A stretch of DNA of 64,000 nt, taken from assembly GCF_004307995.1 (NCBI RefSeq), contig NZ_SIRE01000016.1:124001-188000 (forward strand). Direction: 5' to 3'. How positions within the stretch are numbered: position 1 is the first letter of the stretch; each line of letters starts with the position of its first letter. The notes beneath the pieces were generated by a model, which did no database searches, was not told the DNA's origin, and saw only the letters and a list, made by a program, of their open reading frames with translations. Below, one piece after another: positions 52,667 through 62,290 of this stretch. The position numbers and the translations under genes are program-made. This DNA is from Paenibacillus thalictri. Lineage in GTDB: Bacteria > Bacillota > Bacilli > Paenibacillales > NBRC-103111.

Positions 52667-54061
52667 CTACTTAGCGCTTTTCTGGATTTCATCGCGGATC
52701 GCCTGCGCCGCTTTTTTGGCCGCCGCATCCGGCGTCGATTGCTCGGTAATGAGCGCCTGATACGCTTCCCCAAGAATATCTTGAACCTTCGGCATAAACG
52801 CAACCTGCGGGAATGTGGTGACATAGTCCAACGACTGGATGAAACCGGTAAACGTCGGGCCGCTGTTTTTCACCTGATCGCCGGCTTCCGTGCGGGTTGG
52901 CATTCTGCCCGTTACCTCATTGAACTTCACGGCATTTTCTTTATTGACCAGAAACTTCAAATATTCGGCGGCAACCTGCTGGTTCTTGGAGCTGCTGGAA
53001 ATGGAGAAGCCTAGTTCGCCGAGTGTTGTAATATGCTTGCCGCCATTAGCGGCTTTTGGTACGGGAGCGGAAGCAAGTTTGCCCTTCAGATTCGGATTTT
53101 GCGCGTAAATTGCGCCGGTCGTATGCGGCCCGGTAATGATCATCCCGGTTTTCTCCTGAGCCATCAGGGTGACGGCTTCGGCATAGCTGACCTGCGTTGG
53201 CCCTGGAGGAACAACTTTATCTTTGGTATACAGCTCGCCGAACATTTTCAGCGCTTCAATCGCCTGGGGTTTATCCATATCGGTCACCCATTTGCCGTTT
53301 TCCTCGCGCAGCTCGTCGACCCCGAACGAACGGAGAATGTGCATGAAGCGGCCTGCGCCGGAGCCGTTCTTCGCACCGACCATAGCGAAACCCCAGCGTT
53401 TGCCCGGATCGGTCAGCGCTTTGGCGGCCGCCCGGAAATCGTCCCACGTTTCGGGCGCTTTCAGCCCTTTCTCCTGGAACCAGTCCGCCCGGTACAGCAG
53501 CCCTGTCGGCGCGGTAAACCACGGAACGAACTGCAGCTTATTTTTATAAGAAGCTTCTTTCAGATTGGAAGGGTAAAATCCTTTCAGGAAGTCGTCGCCC
53601 ATCAGCTTTGTCATATCCGCTACAATGCCCATTTCATCGGCTTTCGCTGCAAATTCGGGATTGTTCGTAAAAATATCGGGGAGCTGCTTGCCTGTGGCCA
53701 TTGTCGTCAGCTTGGCGTATAAATCGTTCATCGGCACGCCGACAAATGTGATTTTGACATTCGGATGCGCTTTCATAAACGCGTCGGCGATCTCTTGTTC
53801 GACGGTCGCTTCCGGCTTCTCGAGGATCGTGGTGGATACGATGGTAAGCGTGACCGGCTCATCTTTTTTTGGCTCGGGCGCTTTGGCCGCCGGAGCGGCA
53901 GCAGGAGCGGAGGAAGCCGGAGCAGCGGGGGCCGCAGAGCCGCCCGAACCCCCGGCTGAGCCTCCAGTGGTTCCACCGCCGCCGCAAGCGGTCAGCAGCA
54001 CGCTGACCGACATCAGACTGCCAAACAAAACCTTCATCTTTTTGGACTTTTTGGTTAACAT
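52667..54061 (-). CDS. Sugar ABC transporter substrate-binding lipoprotein
   Basis: A 464-residue binding protein. The signal peptide ends in a lipobox (VLLTACGGGG), followed by a Gly/Ser- and Ala/Pro-rich linker of ~45 residues before the binding domain. The core has TGKQLPDIFTNNPEFAAKA, KLQFVPWFTAPTGLLYR and QEKTGMIITGPHTTG. It belongs to the same superfamily as the binding protein at 22025 but its linker and core differ. Its position after the galactonate dehydratase suggests galactonate, a galactonate-containing oligosaccharide, or a related sugar acid as ligand. Confidence 0.92.
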   Translation of the reverse strand: MLTKKSKKMKVLFGSLMSVSVLLTACGGGGTTGGSAGGSGGSAAPAAPASSAPAAAPAAKAPEPKKDEPVTLTIVSTTILEKPEATVEQEIADAFMKAHPNVKITFVGVPMNDLYAKLTTMATGKQLPDIFTNNPEFAAKADEMGIVADMTKLMGDDFLKGFYPSNLKEASYKNKLQFVPWFTAPTGLLYRADWFQEKGLKAPETWDDFRAAAKALTDPGKRWGFAMVGAKNGSGAGRFMHILRSFGVDELREENGKWVTDMDKPQAIEALKMFGELYTKDKVVPPGPTQVSYAEAVTLMAQEKTGMIITGPHTTGAIYAQNPNLKGKLASAPVPKAANGGKHITTLGELGFSISSSSKNQQVAAEYLKFLVNKENAVKFNEVTGRMPTRTEAGDQVKNSGPTFTGFIQSLDYVTTFPQVAFMPKVQDILGEAYQALITEQSTPDAAAKKAAQAIRDEIQKSAK

Positions 54062-54325
54062 CGTTTGCGCCTCCTATTTATTATTTATTCTTCTAGGAGT
54101 CCGTAGAGAGGAATGAATTTGGCGAATTTTTATTCCTGCAAGTGTATGAAAGGAAAGGGAATGGTACGAAAAGTTTACGTCCGCTTTGAAAAACGTATTT
54201 TTACCGCAAGGTAAATTTAAAAAAACGCGGTTTTCCTTGGCGGTGGAGTGACATCCCTTTCCCGCAATAACTATATGCATGAATAATAATTCATCATTTT
54301 AGGTTTCGCCCTACAGACTCCTTGC
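54062..54325. promoter_or_regulatory. Gap between galactonate dehydratase and the importer, with stem structures
   Basis: No gene is seen. ACCGC-AAGG (54202-54210) and CCTT-GGCGGT (54234-54243) can pair around a T-rich stretch on the minus strand (an AAAAC/GTTTT element lies inside), suggesting an attenuator or terminator between dehydratase and transporter genes. TCCCTTTCCCGCAATAA near 54255 resembles a sequence at 11781-11795 and could be part of a promoter or small conserved element. Confidence 0.4.
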
Positions 54326-55468
54326 CTACCACTCGGCAAATGACCCGTCCTCGTAATAAAGCCTTGGCGTATCCCAATCTCCCGGGTAAGCTCTCTCTAT
54401 CAGCGCCTCGTCGATGACCTCGATGCCCAGGCCAGGTCCTTGCGGCAAGCTGATATAGCCGTTTTCGATGACAAACGGATTTTTCAAATAACCGACGCCA
54501 AGGTCCCATTTCTCGTGAAGCGAAGGGTGCTCTTGAATAAGGAAATTCGGCGTGCACGCATCAAGCTGCAGACAGGAAGCCAGCGAGATCGGACCAAGCG
54601 GATTATGCGGCGCAATCGAGCCATAATAAACCTCAGCCATGGCGGCGATTTTTTTCGCTTCCAGAATGCCTCCGGCGTGGCACAGGTCGGGCTGAACGAT
54701 GGCAATCGCCTGTTTCTCCAGCGCCTCGCGGAAACCCCAGCGGGTAAACAGCCGCTCGCCCGAAGCGATCGGAATCGAAGTCGATTGGGCCACCCGCACC
54801 ATCGTATCGACGTTTTCCGGCAAACACGGCTCTTCGATAAACATCGGATAATACGTCTCGAATTCGCGCGCGAGGCGGATCGCCATAGCCGGGCTAACCC
54901 TGCCGTGAAAATCGATCGCAATGTCCATTTCTTTGCCGACGGCCGCTCGAATCGCCGCCAGCTTGGCAACCTGGCTCTCCACAAAAGCCAAATTGTCGAC
55001 GTTCAGCACGGGAGGATCGATGCCGATTTTGATCGCTGTAAAACCTTGCTTTTGCTTTTTGACGGCATTTTTGGAGATTTCGTCCGGCGTCTCCCCGGAG
55101 CAGTGGCTGTACATGCGAATCTTTGTGCGGCATGATCCGCCCAGCATCTCATACACCGGCATATTGTAGTACTTGCCTTTGATGTCCCACAACGCTTGTT
55201 CAATGCCGCTGATCGCGCTGACCAGGATTGGTCCCCCGCGATAAAACGTCCCGCGGTACATCGACTGCCAATGATGCTCGATGCGCAGCGGATCCTGCCC
55301 GATCAGATAAGACTCCAAATCGCGGATCGCCGCTTCCACCGTGCGAGCCCTGCCCTCGACGATCGGCTCGCCGTAGCCGGTAATGCCTTCATCCGTGTGC
55401 ACCTTCAAAAACAACCATCTTGGTTTGACATGAAATAACTCCAGCTTTGTAATACGCAAATGAATCAT
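54326..55468 (-). CDS. dgoD: Galactonate dehydratase, enolase-superfamily MR family
   Basis: A 380-residue mandelate racemase-like enzyme. The N-terminal capping domain shows LELFHVKPRWLFLKVHTDEGITGYGEPIVEGRARTVEAAI in outline, matching D-galactonate dehydratases. The barrel carries metal ligands in IDFHGR, FIEEPC and ASGERL. DgoD removes water from D-galactonate to give 2-keto-3-deoxygalactonate, part of the De Ley-Doudoroff pathway; the kinase and aldolase are not in the window. A related sugar-acid substrate remains possible. AAGGAGGG precedes the ATG. It is the first gene of the minus-strand unit with the ABC importer and IclR genes. Confidence 0.88.
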   Translation of the reverse strand: MIHLRITKLELFHVKPRWLFLKVHTDEGITGYGEPIVEGRARTVEAAIRDLESYLIGQDPLRIEHHWQSMYRGTFYRGGPILVSAISGIEQALWDIKGKYYNMPVYEMLGGSCRTKIRMYSHCSGETPDEISKNAVKKQKQGFTAIKIGIDPPVLNVDNLAFVESQVAKLAAIRAAVGKEMDIAIDFHGRVSPAMAIRLAREFETYYPMFIEEPCLPENVDTMVRVAQSTSIPIASGERLFTRWGFREALEKQAIAIVQPDLCHAGGILEAKKIAAMAEVYYGSIAPHNPLGPISLASCLQLDACTPNFLIQEHPSLHEKWDLGVGYLKNPFVIENGYISLPQGPGLGIEVIDEALIERAYPGDWDTPRLYYEDGSFAEW

Positions 55469-55491
55469 TCCCTCCTTATGTAATGCATTTT

Positions 55492-55511
55492 AAGTTCGCA
55501 TATGCGAACTT
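55492..55511. promoter_or_regulatory. Perfect 20-bp palindrome, probable IclR operator
   Basis: AAGTTCGCATATGCGAACTT is perfectly self-complementary and lies 24 bp upstream of the galactonate dehydratase start, in the divergent gap shared with the mannoside operon. IclR-family dimers bind palindromes of this size. Its location suggests the IclR regulator at 50071-50871. Confidence 0.7.
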
Positions 55512-55526
55512 CGTTCGATAAATAAA

Positions 55527-55540
55527 TGATAGCGCTTACT
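55527..55540. promoter_or_regulatory. Catabolite-responsive element (cre)
   Basis: Read on the minus strand, AGTAAGCGCTATCA matches the CcpA-binding cre consensus at all but one position. It lies between the palindrome and the plus-strand importer operon, so both divergent units could be repressed when glucose is present. Confidence 0.6.
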
Positions 55541-55671
55541 TAATGTGCTGTCAACTAATTATTTCCATTTACTTAATCCGATTATTTTCTACCCTGCTCC
55601 TTATCCGATTCTCCTTTCGAAACGGTTCAATTTACGTACAATAGTACTAGACATTAAACAGGAGGTCGACC

Positions 55672-57003
55672 ATGAAAACATTAACTAAACTTTCCACGGC
55701 CGTGCTGGCAACATCCGTCTTGCTTGCCGGATGCGCCGGCGGCAATCAAACCCCAACCAATTCAGCGCCTGCGGCTGCCGGCGGCTCCAAAGAAAAAGTA
55801 AAGCTGACCATTTGGCATAACTGGTCCGGTCAGGACGCCAAAGCAGTAGCCATGCGCAAGATATTGGACGATTTTAAAGCAGCCAATCCCGATATCGAGC
55901 TGGAAGCGGAAGGTTTGCCGACAGACGGCTTGAAAACAAGATTAAAAACGGTAGCCGCTGCCGACGATATGCCCGATCTGTTCGTGATGTGGCCCGATGC
56001 GATGACCAAAGAATTTGTCAGCGGCAATCTGCTTCAGCCGATCAACGAGTTTCTCGACAGCAAACCCGAGTGGAAAAATAACTTTATCTCAGGCGCTCTG
56101 GACGGCTACACCATTGACGGAAAAGTTTACTCCGTGCCGATGAATTTATCGCCGAGCTCTTTTATCTTCTACAACAAAGCGATTTTTGATCAATACAAGG
56201 TGCAAGTGCCAAAAACGTGGGACGAGCTTCTCGCCGGCATTAAAACGTTCAACGATAACAAGGTCATTCCCATTGCGCTTGGCAACAAAGCCAACTGGGC
56301 GGTACAATCCACAATTTTTAGCGCTATCGCCGACCGGATTACAGGAACGGATTGGTTCTTGAAGGCAGTAAACCAGAACGGAACCAAATTCACCGACCCG
56401 GAATTTATTCAATCCTTGAATAAGCTGAAAGAGCTGGAAACCTCCAAAGCGTTCCAAGACGGCTACAACAGCATCGACCAAAATCAGATGAGACAGCTGT
56501 TCTTCCAAGGCAAAGCAGCGATGTTCATCGACGGCGGCTGGGCAATGGCGGATGTCGTGAAGAACGCGCCGAAGGAAGTGCTTGACCAAACCCACATCGC
56601 CGTGCTTCCGGTGATCTCCGGCGGCAAAGGCGAAGCGCAGTCCACAGCCGGCGTTGTCGGCACGGGGCTTGGCGTCAGCAAGAAACTGACCGGCGCCAGA
56701 AAAGACGCCGCGCTTAAACTGTTCTACGCGCTGGCCGGACCTGACGGCCAACAAGCGACGCTGAACAGCAGCACGCTTGTCAGCTACAAAATTAACCTTG
56801 ATCCTTCCAAGGCGCATCCGTTGTTTGTCGAGCTGAACGAGCTGATGAAAACAACAAAGATCAGTCCGGTTTACGATTCCAAGCTGGGCTCCGCCGCTAC
56901 GGAAGTGATCAACAACGGCCTGCAGGAGCTGCTGATGGGCGCAAGTCCGGAGGCTGTCGCCAAAAAAATCCAGGATGCGCAAGCAAGCGCAGTCGGCAAA
57001 TAG
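55672..57003 (+). CDS. Sugar ABC transporter substrate-binding lipoprotein
   Basis: A 443-residue binding protein. Lipobox VLLAGCAGG at the end of the signal peptide; core motifs LTIWHNWSGQDAKAVAMRKIL, DDMPDLFVMWPDAM and MFIDGGWAMADV are typical of glucoside/oligosaccharide-binding proteins. GGAGG precedes the ATG. It starts a plus-strand operon with two permeases, a YesM/YesN pair and a GH2 beta-mannosidase, so a manno-oligosaccharide is the likely ligand. The divergent gap holds the cre site. Confidence 0.93.
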   Translation: MKTLTKLSTAVLATSVLLAGCAGGNQTPTNSAPAAAGGSKEKVKLTIWHNWSGQDAKAVAMRKILDDFKAANPDIELEAEGLPTDGLKTRLKTVAAADDMPDLFVMWPDAMTKEFVSGNLLQPINEFLDSKPEWKNNFISGALDGYTIDGKVYSVPMNLSPSSFIFYNKAIFDQYKVQVPKTWDELLAGIKTFNDNKVIPIALGNKANWAVQSTIFSAIADRITGTDWFLKAVNQNGTKFTDPEFIQSLNKLKELETSKAFQDGYNSIDQNQMRQLFFQGKAAMFIDGGWAMADVVKNAPKEVLDQTHIAVLPVISGGKGEAQSTAGVVGTGLGVSKKLTGARKDAALKLFYALAGPDGQQATLNSSTLVSYKINLDPSKAHPLFVELNELMKTTKISPVYDSKLGSAATEVINNGLQELLMGASPEAVAKKIQDAQASAVGK

Positions 57004-57082
57004 TACAAGCTCCATCAATCAGCCCTCCACGCTCGTGGCAGGGCTGACTACTTTCGCCAGCAAAGGAAGTGAATCGACACTT

Positions 57083-57958
57083 ATGAACGCAGCCTACATC
57101 CGCAAATTTGTTGCGCTTAGCCTCGCACCCGCCCTGCTGATCTACGCCTTGTTCGTTTTCGTCCCGGTCATCTGGTCCAGCTATTACAGCTTCTTCGACT
57201 GGAAGGGCATCGGCGCCTCTAAATTCATCGGCCTCAAAAATTATGTGGAAATTATCCATGATCCGGTATTTTGGCGGGCGCTGAAGAACAACCTCATCTT
57301 CGTGCTTGTATCCGTCTTCGGCCAGCTGCCGCTTGCCTTGGTGCTTGCCATCGTGCTGCATAAAAGCAACGCCCTGCAGCGGTTCATCCGCTCGGCCGTG
57401 TTTGTTCCCATGGTACTGTCCTCCGTGGTCATCGGCTTAATTTGGCAGTACATCTATCATCCGCAGATCGGCATTCTCAATTTTCTGCTCGACTCGCTTG
57501 GGCTGTCCGGGTGGAAACTGCAGTGGCTGTCCGACGCCAACATTGCGATATTTGCTTTGGCTCCGCCGCTTGTATGGAGCTTTGTCGGGTTGTATTTAAT
57601 TATTTTTATATCCGCCTTTCAAAACATTCCCGGAGAGATCCATGACGCCGCGCAAATCGACGGCGCCGAAGGGGCGCGCAAGCTTGTCTCCGTCACCCTG
57701 CCGATGATCTGGAGCACCGTGCAGATCGCGATTATTTTATGCATCTCAGGCAGTTTGAAATCGTTCGACCTCGTCTATGTGATGACCAAGGGCGGGCCGG
57801 CACATGCAACCGAGCTGCTTGCAACCTATATGTACAATTCGACATTCTCGTCATACCGCTACGGCTTCGGGAGCGCCATCTCGACTTCGATCGTGCTGAT
57901 CAGCCTGGTCTTCATCGGCATCAGCCAATGGCTGACCTCACGCAAGCCAAAATCATAA
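57083..57958 (+). CDS. Sugar ABC transporter permease (MalF-like)
   Basis: A 291-residue permease with about six membrane segments and the EAA loop HDAAQIDGAEGARKLV. The start MNAAYIRKFV is chosen because AAGGAAGTGA lies 8 nt upstream; the open frame extends further up to 56975 into the binding-protein gene but without a site. It partners the permease at 57976-58860. Confidence 0.93.
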   Translation: MNAAYIRKFVALSLAPALLIYALFVFVPVIWSSYYSFFDWKGIGASKFIGLKNYVEIIHDPVFWRALKNNLIFVLVSVFGQLPLALVLAIVLHKSNALQRFIRSAVFVPMVLSSVVIGLIWQYIYHPQIGILNFLLDSLGLSGWKLQWLSDANIAIFALAPPLVWSFVGLYLIIFISAFQNIPGEIHDAAQIDGAEGARKLVSVTLPMIWSTVQIAIILCISGSLKSFDLVYVMTKGGPAHATELLATYMYNSTFSSYRYGFGSAISTSIVLISLVFIGISQWLTSRKPKS

Positions 57959-57975
57959 TGGAAAGGAGGATCCCC

Positions 57976-58860
57976 ATGAACTCAACTCCAACTACCGCTG
58001 CATCGCTGCCAGCTTCTGCTAACGGGCCGCGACGTTCATTGCGCCATGGAAGACAGGCGGCACTTTGGACGTTTTTGACGCTTTATGCTATTTTAACGTT
58101 ATACCCGCTGTATTGGCTGATCATCTCCTCCTTCAAAACAAATGCGGAGTTTTTCAACAAGCCATTCAGCCTGCCCGAAAGCTGGCAGTTCGCCAATTTT
58201 ATTACAGCCTGGCAGTCCTCCAAGATGGGCATCGCTTTTGTGAATTCCGTCATCGTATCGGTCGTTTCGTTAGCACTTACATTATTTGTAACTTCGCTTG
58301 CCGCGTATGTGCTGGCCCGGATCAAATTCCGGTTCAAAGGCGTCATTCTGACGTTTTTTGTCATCGGTATGCTGATCCCGATCCACAGCACGCTTGTGCC
58401 TTTATTTATATTGATGAAGCAAATCGGACTGCTTAATACGTATTGGGCGTTGATTTTGCCATATACCGCCTTCGCGCTGCCGACGGCGATTTTCGTCTTA
58501 ACCGCTTATCTCGCTTCGGTTCCGAAAGAAATCGAAGAAGCGGCTTATATCGACGGCACGCGGCTGTGGGGCGTTTTCTGGCGCATCATGCTGCCCATCT
58601 CCATGCCCGCTTTGTCCACGGTTGTCATTTTAAGTTTTCTGCATTTCTGGAACGACTTCTCGTTTGCCCTTATTTTTATTAGCAAAAGCGCCCTAAAAAC
58701 GCTGCCGCTCGCCATCGCCGGCTTCGCCGACGGCTATCAAACCGACTACGGCTTAACGCTTGCCGCCATGACCATCGCCGTCATTCCGACGATTGCCGTT
58801 TATCTAGCTTTTCAGGAACAGGTCATGAAAGGTATGACAGCCGGAGCCGTCAAGGGCTGA
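57976..58860 (+). CDS. Sugar ABC transporter permease (MalG-like)
   Basis: A 294-residue permease. A basic N-terminal tail (residues 1-~33) precedes six membrane segments; the EAA loop is EEAAYIDGTRLWGVFW and the C-terminus MKGMTAGAVKG is of the MalG type. AGGAGG lies 6 nt upstream of the ATG, which is 17 nt after the MalF-like stop. No ATPase is in the operon. Confidence 0.93.
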   Translation: MNSTPTTAASLPASANGPRRSLRHGRQAALWTFLTLYAILTLYPLYWLIISSFKTNAEFFNKPFSLPESWQFANFITAWQSSKMGIAFVNSVIVSVVSLALTLFVTSLAAYVLARIKFRFKGVILTFFVIGMLIPIHSTLVPLFILMKQIGLLNTYWALILPYTAFALPTAIFVLTAYLASVPKEIEEAAYIDGTRLWGVFWRIMLPISMPALSTVVILSFLHFWNDFSFALIFISKSALKTLPLAIAGFADGYQTDYGLTLAAMTIAVIPTIAVYLAFQEQVMKGMTAGAVKG

Positions 58861-58901
58861 CGCGGCGCCAATTTTGAAATTTCAAGGAGGAATCACAGGA
58901 C

Positions 58902-60668
58902 ATGCGAAAATGGTTGGGATACTCTCTGCAGCGCAAGCTTTCCTTAATCATGCTCGTCACCACCTTGATCCCTCTGCTGTTTCTGGGCACTTTCGCTTTC
59001 ACCACCTCCTCGCGTATTACCGGAGAAAAAGCGCAGCAGGACGGTCTGGATACACTTGCGCAAATGGACGCGAAATTTCAGTTTATTCTCAAAGACGTGG
59101 AAAACATGTCGCTGTTCCTCATCGGCCAACGTGAAATTCAAGCTTATATGAGCAAGCCGGACGACAATTTTGAAACGCAGTCCCGTATTCTCGGATTGAT
59201 GACCAATCTAATGTACTCCAAAAATTACGTTTCCAGCATTACGATTTATCCGCCTTCCGGCTCACCCATGTCAACATCGACGATCTATTCGACCGAAATC
59301 GATAAGCAGCTTGACATCCGCAAAGTCACGGACAAAATATGGACAGGACTGTATCATATCGAAAATTATATGGGCGACCGGCAGGTCTTTTCTTTCGTCC
59401 GCCCGCTTCGCAACTACAACAATTACCAGACGCTCGGCTGGCTGTCCATCAGTTTGGACGAGCAAATTCTCTCGCGTATTTGGTCGGAGCCGCAGCTGGC
59501 GCAAGGGCATGGCAAGGTTGCGCTGCTGAATCAGAAGCTGGAGATCATCTCCTCCACCGACAAGAGCTGGCTTACCCGCTCGGCCGAAACGATATTCCCG
59601 GGATTGAAGGACGGCATCGCCGGCAGCTTGTCCGGAGAGTGGACCTATGGCAGCGACAAGGAACAGCAAAATATTTTGTATGTCCGGGAGCCGCAGCTTG
59701 GCTGGACGATCATCGGCAGCATTCCCGCCGAAACCTACAGTGCGCAAAACCGGTATATATTGCAGCTAACGGGCATCGCCATCGTCATTTCCGTCGTGAC
59801 TAATGCAATTCTTACTTTGTTTGTGATTCAGCGGGTTACGAATCCGCTCCGCGGTTTGACTCGCCTCTTATCCAAGGTGAATCCGAGCGAGCCGCTGCCC
59901 CAGTACCCGGTCTACACGGGGGACGAGATCGGACGTCTCACACAAAGCTACAATTTGCTTGGGACGCATATCGAAGCGCTGAAGACACAGCTGATCCATA
60001 ACGAAAGCCGGAAGAAGGAAGCGGATATGCGGGCGCTGCAAGCGCAAATCAATCCGCACTTTCTTTACAATACCTTATCGTCCATCCATTGGATTGCGCT
60101 GATGACCGAAGAAAACCGGATTGCCGAAATGGTCGGAGCGTTAAGCGATTTTCTCCGCTTCAGCTTAAATAAGGGCAAGGAATACTGCACCGTGGCCCAG
60201 GAATTGGCGCATATCCGCAATTATGTGCAGGTGCAATCGATTCGTTTTCCGGATGAATTCAAGGCCGAATTTACGGTCGACGCCCGGTTGAGCGATACGT
60301 ATATGCTCAAGCTGGTGCTGCAGCCGCTGGTCGAAAATGCCATGATTCACGGTATCCAGAAGAAGGAGGCGCCGGGCACAATTTCGATTTTTGCCGAGCA
60401 GAAAGGAAATATGATGGGTTTTAGGGTGATGGACGACGGTGCCGGCATGACGGAGAAACGGCTGCAGGAAGTTAATGACAGCCTAAACGCCGAGACGGGA
60501 AGTTACGCTGCCGACGCCAGTTACGGACTTCGCAACGTGCACGAGCGGCTGCGGCTGCACTACGGCAGCGACTGCGGGCTGGTCATTGAAAGCCGGCTGA
60601 ATGCCGGAACCTGTGTTTCCTTTTCGATCCCTATGTTGGAGGACACCGATGAAAATCCTAATCGTTGA
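58902..60668 (+). CDS. YesM-like sensor histidine kinase
   Basis: A 588-residue kinase: membrane segment at about residues 13-35, extracellular dCACHE-like sensor to ~280, second membrane segment (GIAIVISVVTNAILTLFV), a HAMP domain and a LytS/YesM-type kinase core with His in INPHFLYNTLSSIHW and the ATPase domain motifs LVENAMIHGI and MDDGAGM. It lacks the Ala/Pro-rich insertion seen in the kinase at 25181. GGAGG stands ten bases before the ATG. It overlaps the response regulator gene by 20 bp and is placed between the importer and the beta-mannosidase. Confidence 0.93.
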   Translation: MRKWLGYSLQRKLSLIMLVTTLIPLLFLGTFAFTTSSRITGEKAQQDGLDTLAQMDAKFQFILKDVENMSLFLIGQREIQAYMSKPDDNFETQSRILGLMTNLMYSKNYVSSITIYPPSGSPMSTSTIYSTEIDKQLDIRKVTDKIWTGLYHIENYMGDRQVFSFVRPLRNYNNYQTLGWLSISLDEQILSRIWSEPQLAQGHGKVALLNQKLEIISSTDKSWLTRSAETIFPGLKDGIAGSLSGEWTYGSDKEQQNILYVREPQLGWTIIGSIPAETYSAQNRYILQLTGIAIVISVVTNAILTLFVIQRVTNPLRGLTRLLSKVNPSEPLPQYPVYTGDEIGRLTQSYNLLGTHIEALKTQLIHNESRKKEADMRALQAQINPHFLYNTLSSIHWIALMTEENRIAEMVGALSDFLRFSLNKGKEYCTVAQELAHIRNYVQVQSIRFPDEFKAEFTVDARLSDTYMLKLVLQPLVENAMIHGIQKKEAPGTISIFAEQKGNMMGFRVMDDGAGMTEKRLQEVNDSLNAETGSYAADASYGLRNVHERLRLHYGSDCGLVIESRLNAGTCVSFSIPMLEDTDENPNR

Positions 60669-62241
60669 CGACGAAGTGATCATTCGCACCGGGCTGGCCA
60701 AGGTGATTAAATGGAAGGAAATCGGTCTGGAGCTGCTGGACCCGGCGGCTTCGGCTGAAGAAGCGCTGCGGCGTATTCCCGAAGAACGCCCCCATATTTT
60801 GCTGACCGATATCCGCATGAAGCATATGAACGGTCTGGATCTCGCTGAGAAAGCTCGTGAAATCATTCCCGAGCTGGAGACGATCATTCTTTCCGGCTAT
60901 GACGATTTCGTCTATATGCAGCAGGCGATCCGGCAGGGCGTCAGCGATTATTTGCTCAAAACAAGCAGGCCGGAAGAAATTATGAAAACGGTGCTGCAGG
61001 TCAAGCAGCGCATCGAAGATAAGTGGAAACATCATAATCAGGACCAATACAAAAACCAGGAAATCCGCAAGCGGCTGTTTGAACGGTGGATCATCGAAGG
61101 CGAAACAACCCCGGTCGATGCCGAGCTGCTGCCTTTCTACCTGCCGCAGCTGTTCGCAGGCCAAACCGCTTCCGGAGACAGGCTGCAAGTGTTCATCATC
61201 ACAGCCGAGGGCTGGGGGGATTCTCCCGGGTCCGTTTCGCTGCTGCTGTTTGCCGTCGACAATATGCTGCATGAGCTGCTGCCCGGGGAAACGCTCATTT
61301 ACAAGCAGCGTATCGTGCTTGTAACCTGCCGGGAGCAGCAAGCCGTAGAGCTCGACGCTTATCCCGCGGCGGTGCTGCAAAAAATCAAAAGCCTGCTCAA
61401 GTGCAGATTGCACATCGCCATCGGCAAAACCGTCCGCCGCCGCGAGCAATTGCACGATGCTTACCGCGCCGCGGATTATGCGTTCAGCTACAAAACCGTG
61501 CTCGATCAGCCGGTGTTGATGTTTGCAGACATCGCCGCGCGGAAGGGCGGCAAGACGGTATGCACGCAAGATGAGGAGCACGAGCTGTCGGCGATATTAC
61601 TGGAGGACGATTCCGTCGCTTTGAAAAACTGGGTGATCAGCTATGTGCAGCCCGAACTCGATAATCCGCAAACGACCATCGACTCGCTGGAGAGCTTGGT
61701 CCATTCCGCGGCGCTTTCCGCACACCGCTGGCTGGAACGGGCGGTTTCCGCAACGGGTCGTTCTGGCATGATCGAAGAGCAGCTGCAGCCGTTTCAGCTT
61801 AAAGCGGATCAAGTTTTTCTCAAGGATGCCTTGTTTCAGCATTTGCTGTCCATAATGGAGTTATTCCACCACCGGCTCGCCGGCGGGCAAACGACGCATA
61901 CCCAGAAAGCAATGGCATATATTCGGGAGCATGTGGGCAAGGACATCAGTCTGCAGCAGGTTGCGAAATACGTCCATCTTCATCCAAACCACTTAAGCGA
62001 AGTTTTCAAGAAAGAAGCCGGTTTGACTTTTGGAGATTACGTAACAAGACAAAAAATCGAACGGGCCAAGGAAATATTATCCGTATCCCCGGCCAAAATA
62101 GCCGAAATTGCCGGAACGGTCGGCTTTGACGACTTCAAATACTTCAGCCAAGTATTCAAAAAAATAACCGGCATGACGCCAAGCGAATTCAGGGAGGAAG
62201 CCTCCCGGGCAACGGGACAGCCTCAACCTCCAAAAGCTTAA
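60649..62241 (+). CDS. YesN-like response regulator, AraC output
   Basis: A 530-residue regulator. The receiver has D7/D8, Asp54 in LLTDIRMKHMNGLD and the late Lys in SDYLLKTSRP. A middle region follows, and then a C-terminal AraC double helix-turn-helix (DISLQQVAKYVHLHPNHLSEVFK, IAEIAGTVGFDDFKYFSQVFK). The start MKILIVDDEV is chosen with GGAGG 6 nt upstream, inside the end of the kinase gene; an upstream in-frame start at 60601 is less likely. It probably activates the operon in response to extracellular mannosides. Confidence 0.94.
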   Translation: MKILIVDDEVIIRTGLAKVIKWKEIGLELLDPAASAEEALRRIPEERPHILLTDIRMKHMNGLDLAEKAREIIPELETIILSGYDDFVYMQQAIRQGVSDYLLKTSRPEEIMKTVLQVKQRIEDKWKHHNQDQYKNQEIRKRLFERWIIEGETTPVDAELLPFYLPQLFAGQTASGDRLQVFIITAEGWGDSPGSVSLLLFAVDNMLHELLPGETLIYKQRIVLVTCREQQAVELDAYPAAVLQKIKSLLKCRLHIAIGKTVRRREQLHDAYRAADYAFSYKTVLDQPVLMFADIAARKGGKTVCTQDEEHELSAILLEDDSVALKNWVISYVQPELDNPQTTIDSLESLVHSAALSAHRWLERAVSATGRSGMIEEQLQPFQLKADQVFLKDALFQHLLSIMELFHHRLAGGQTTHTQKAMAYIREHVGKDISLQQVAKYVHLHPNHLSEVFKKEAGLTFGDYVTRQKIERAKEILSVSPAKIAEIAGTVGFDDFKYFSQVFKKITGMTPSEFREEASRATGQPQPPKA

Positions 62242-62290
62242 AACCCTATTATTGACATAAGATCATTTATCACTCAAGGGAGAGAACGGC

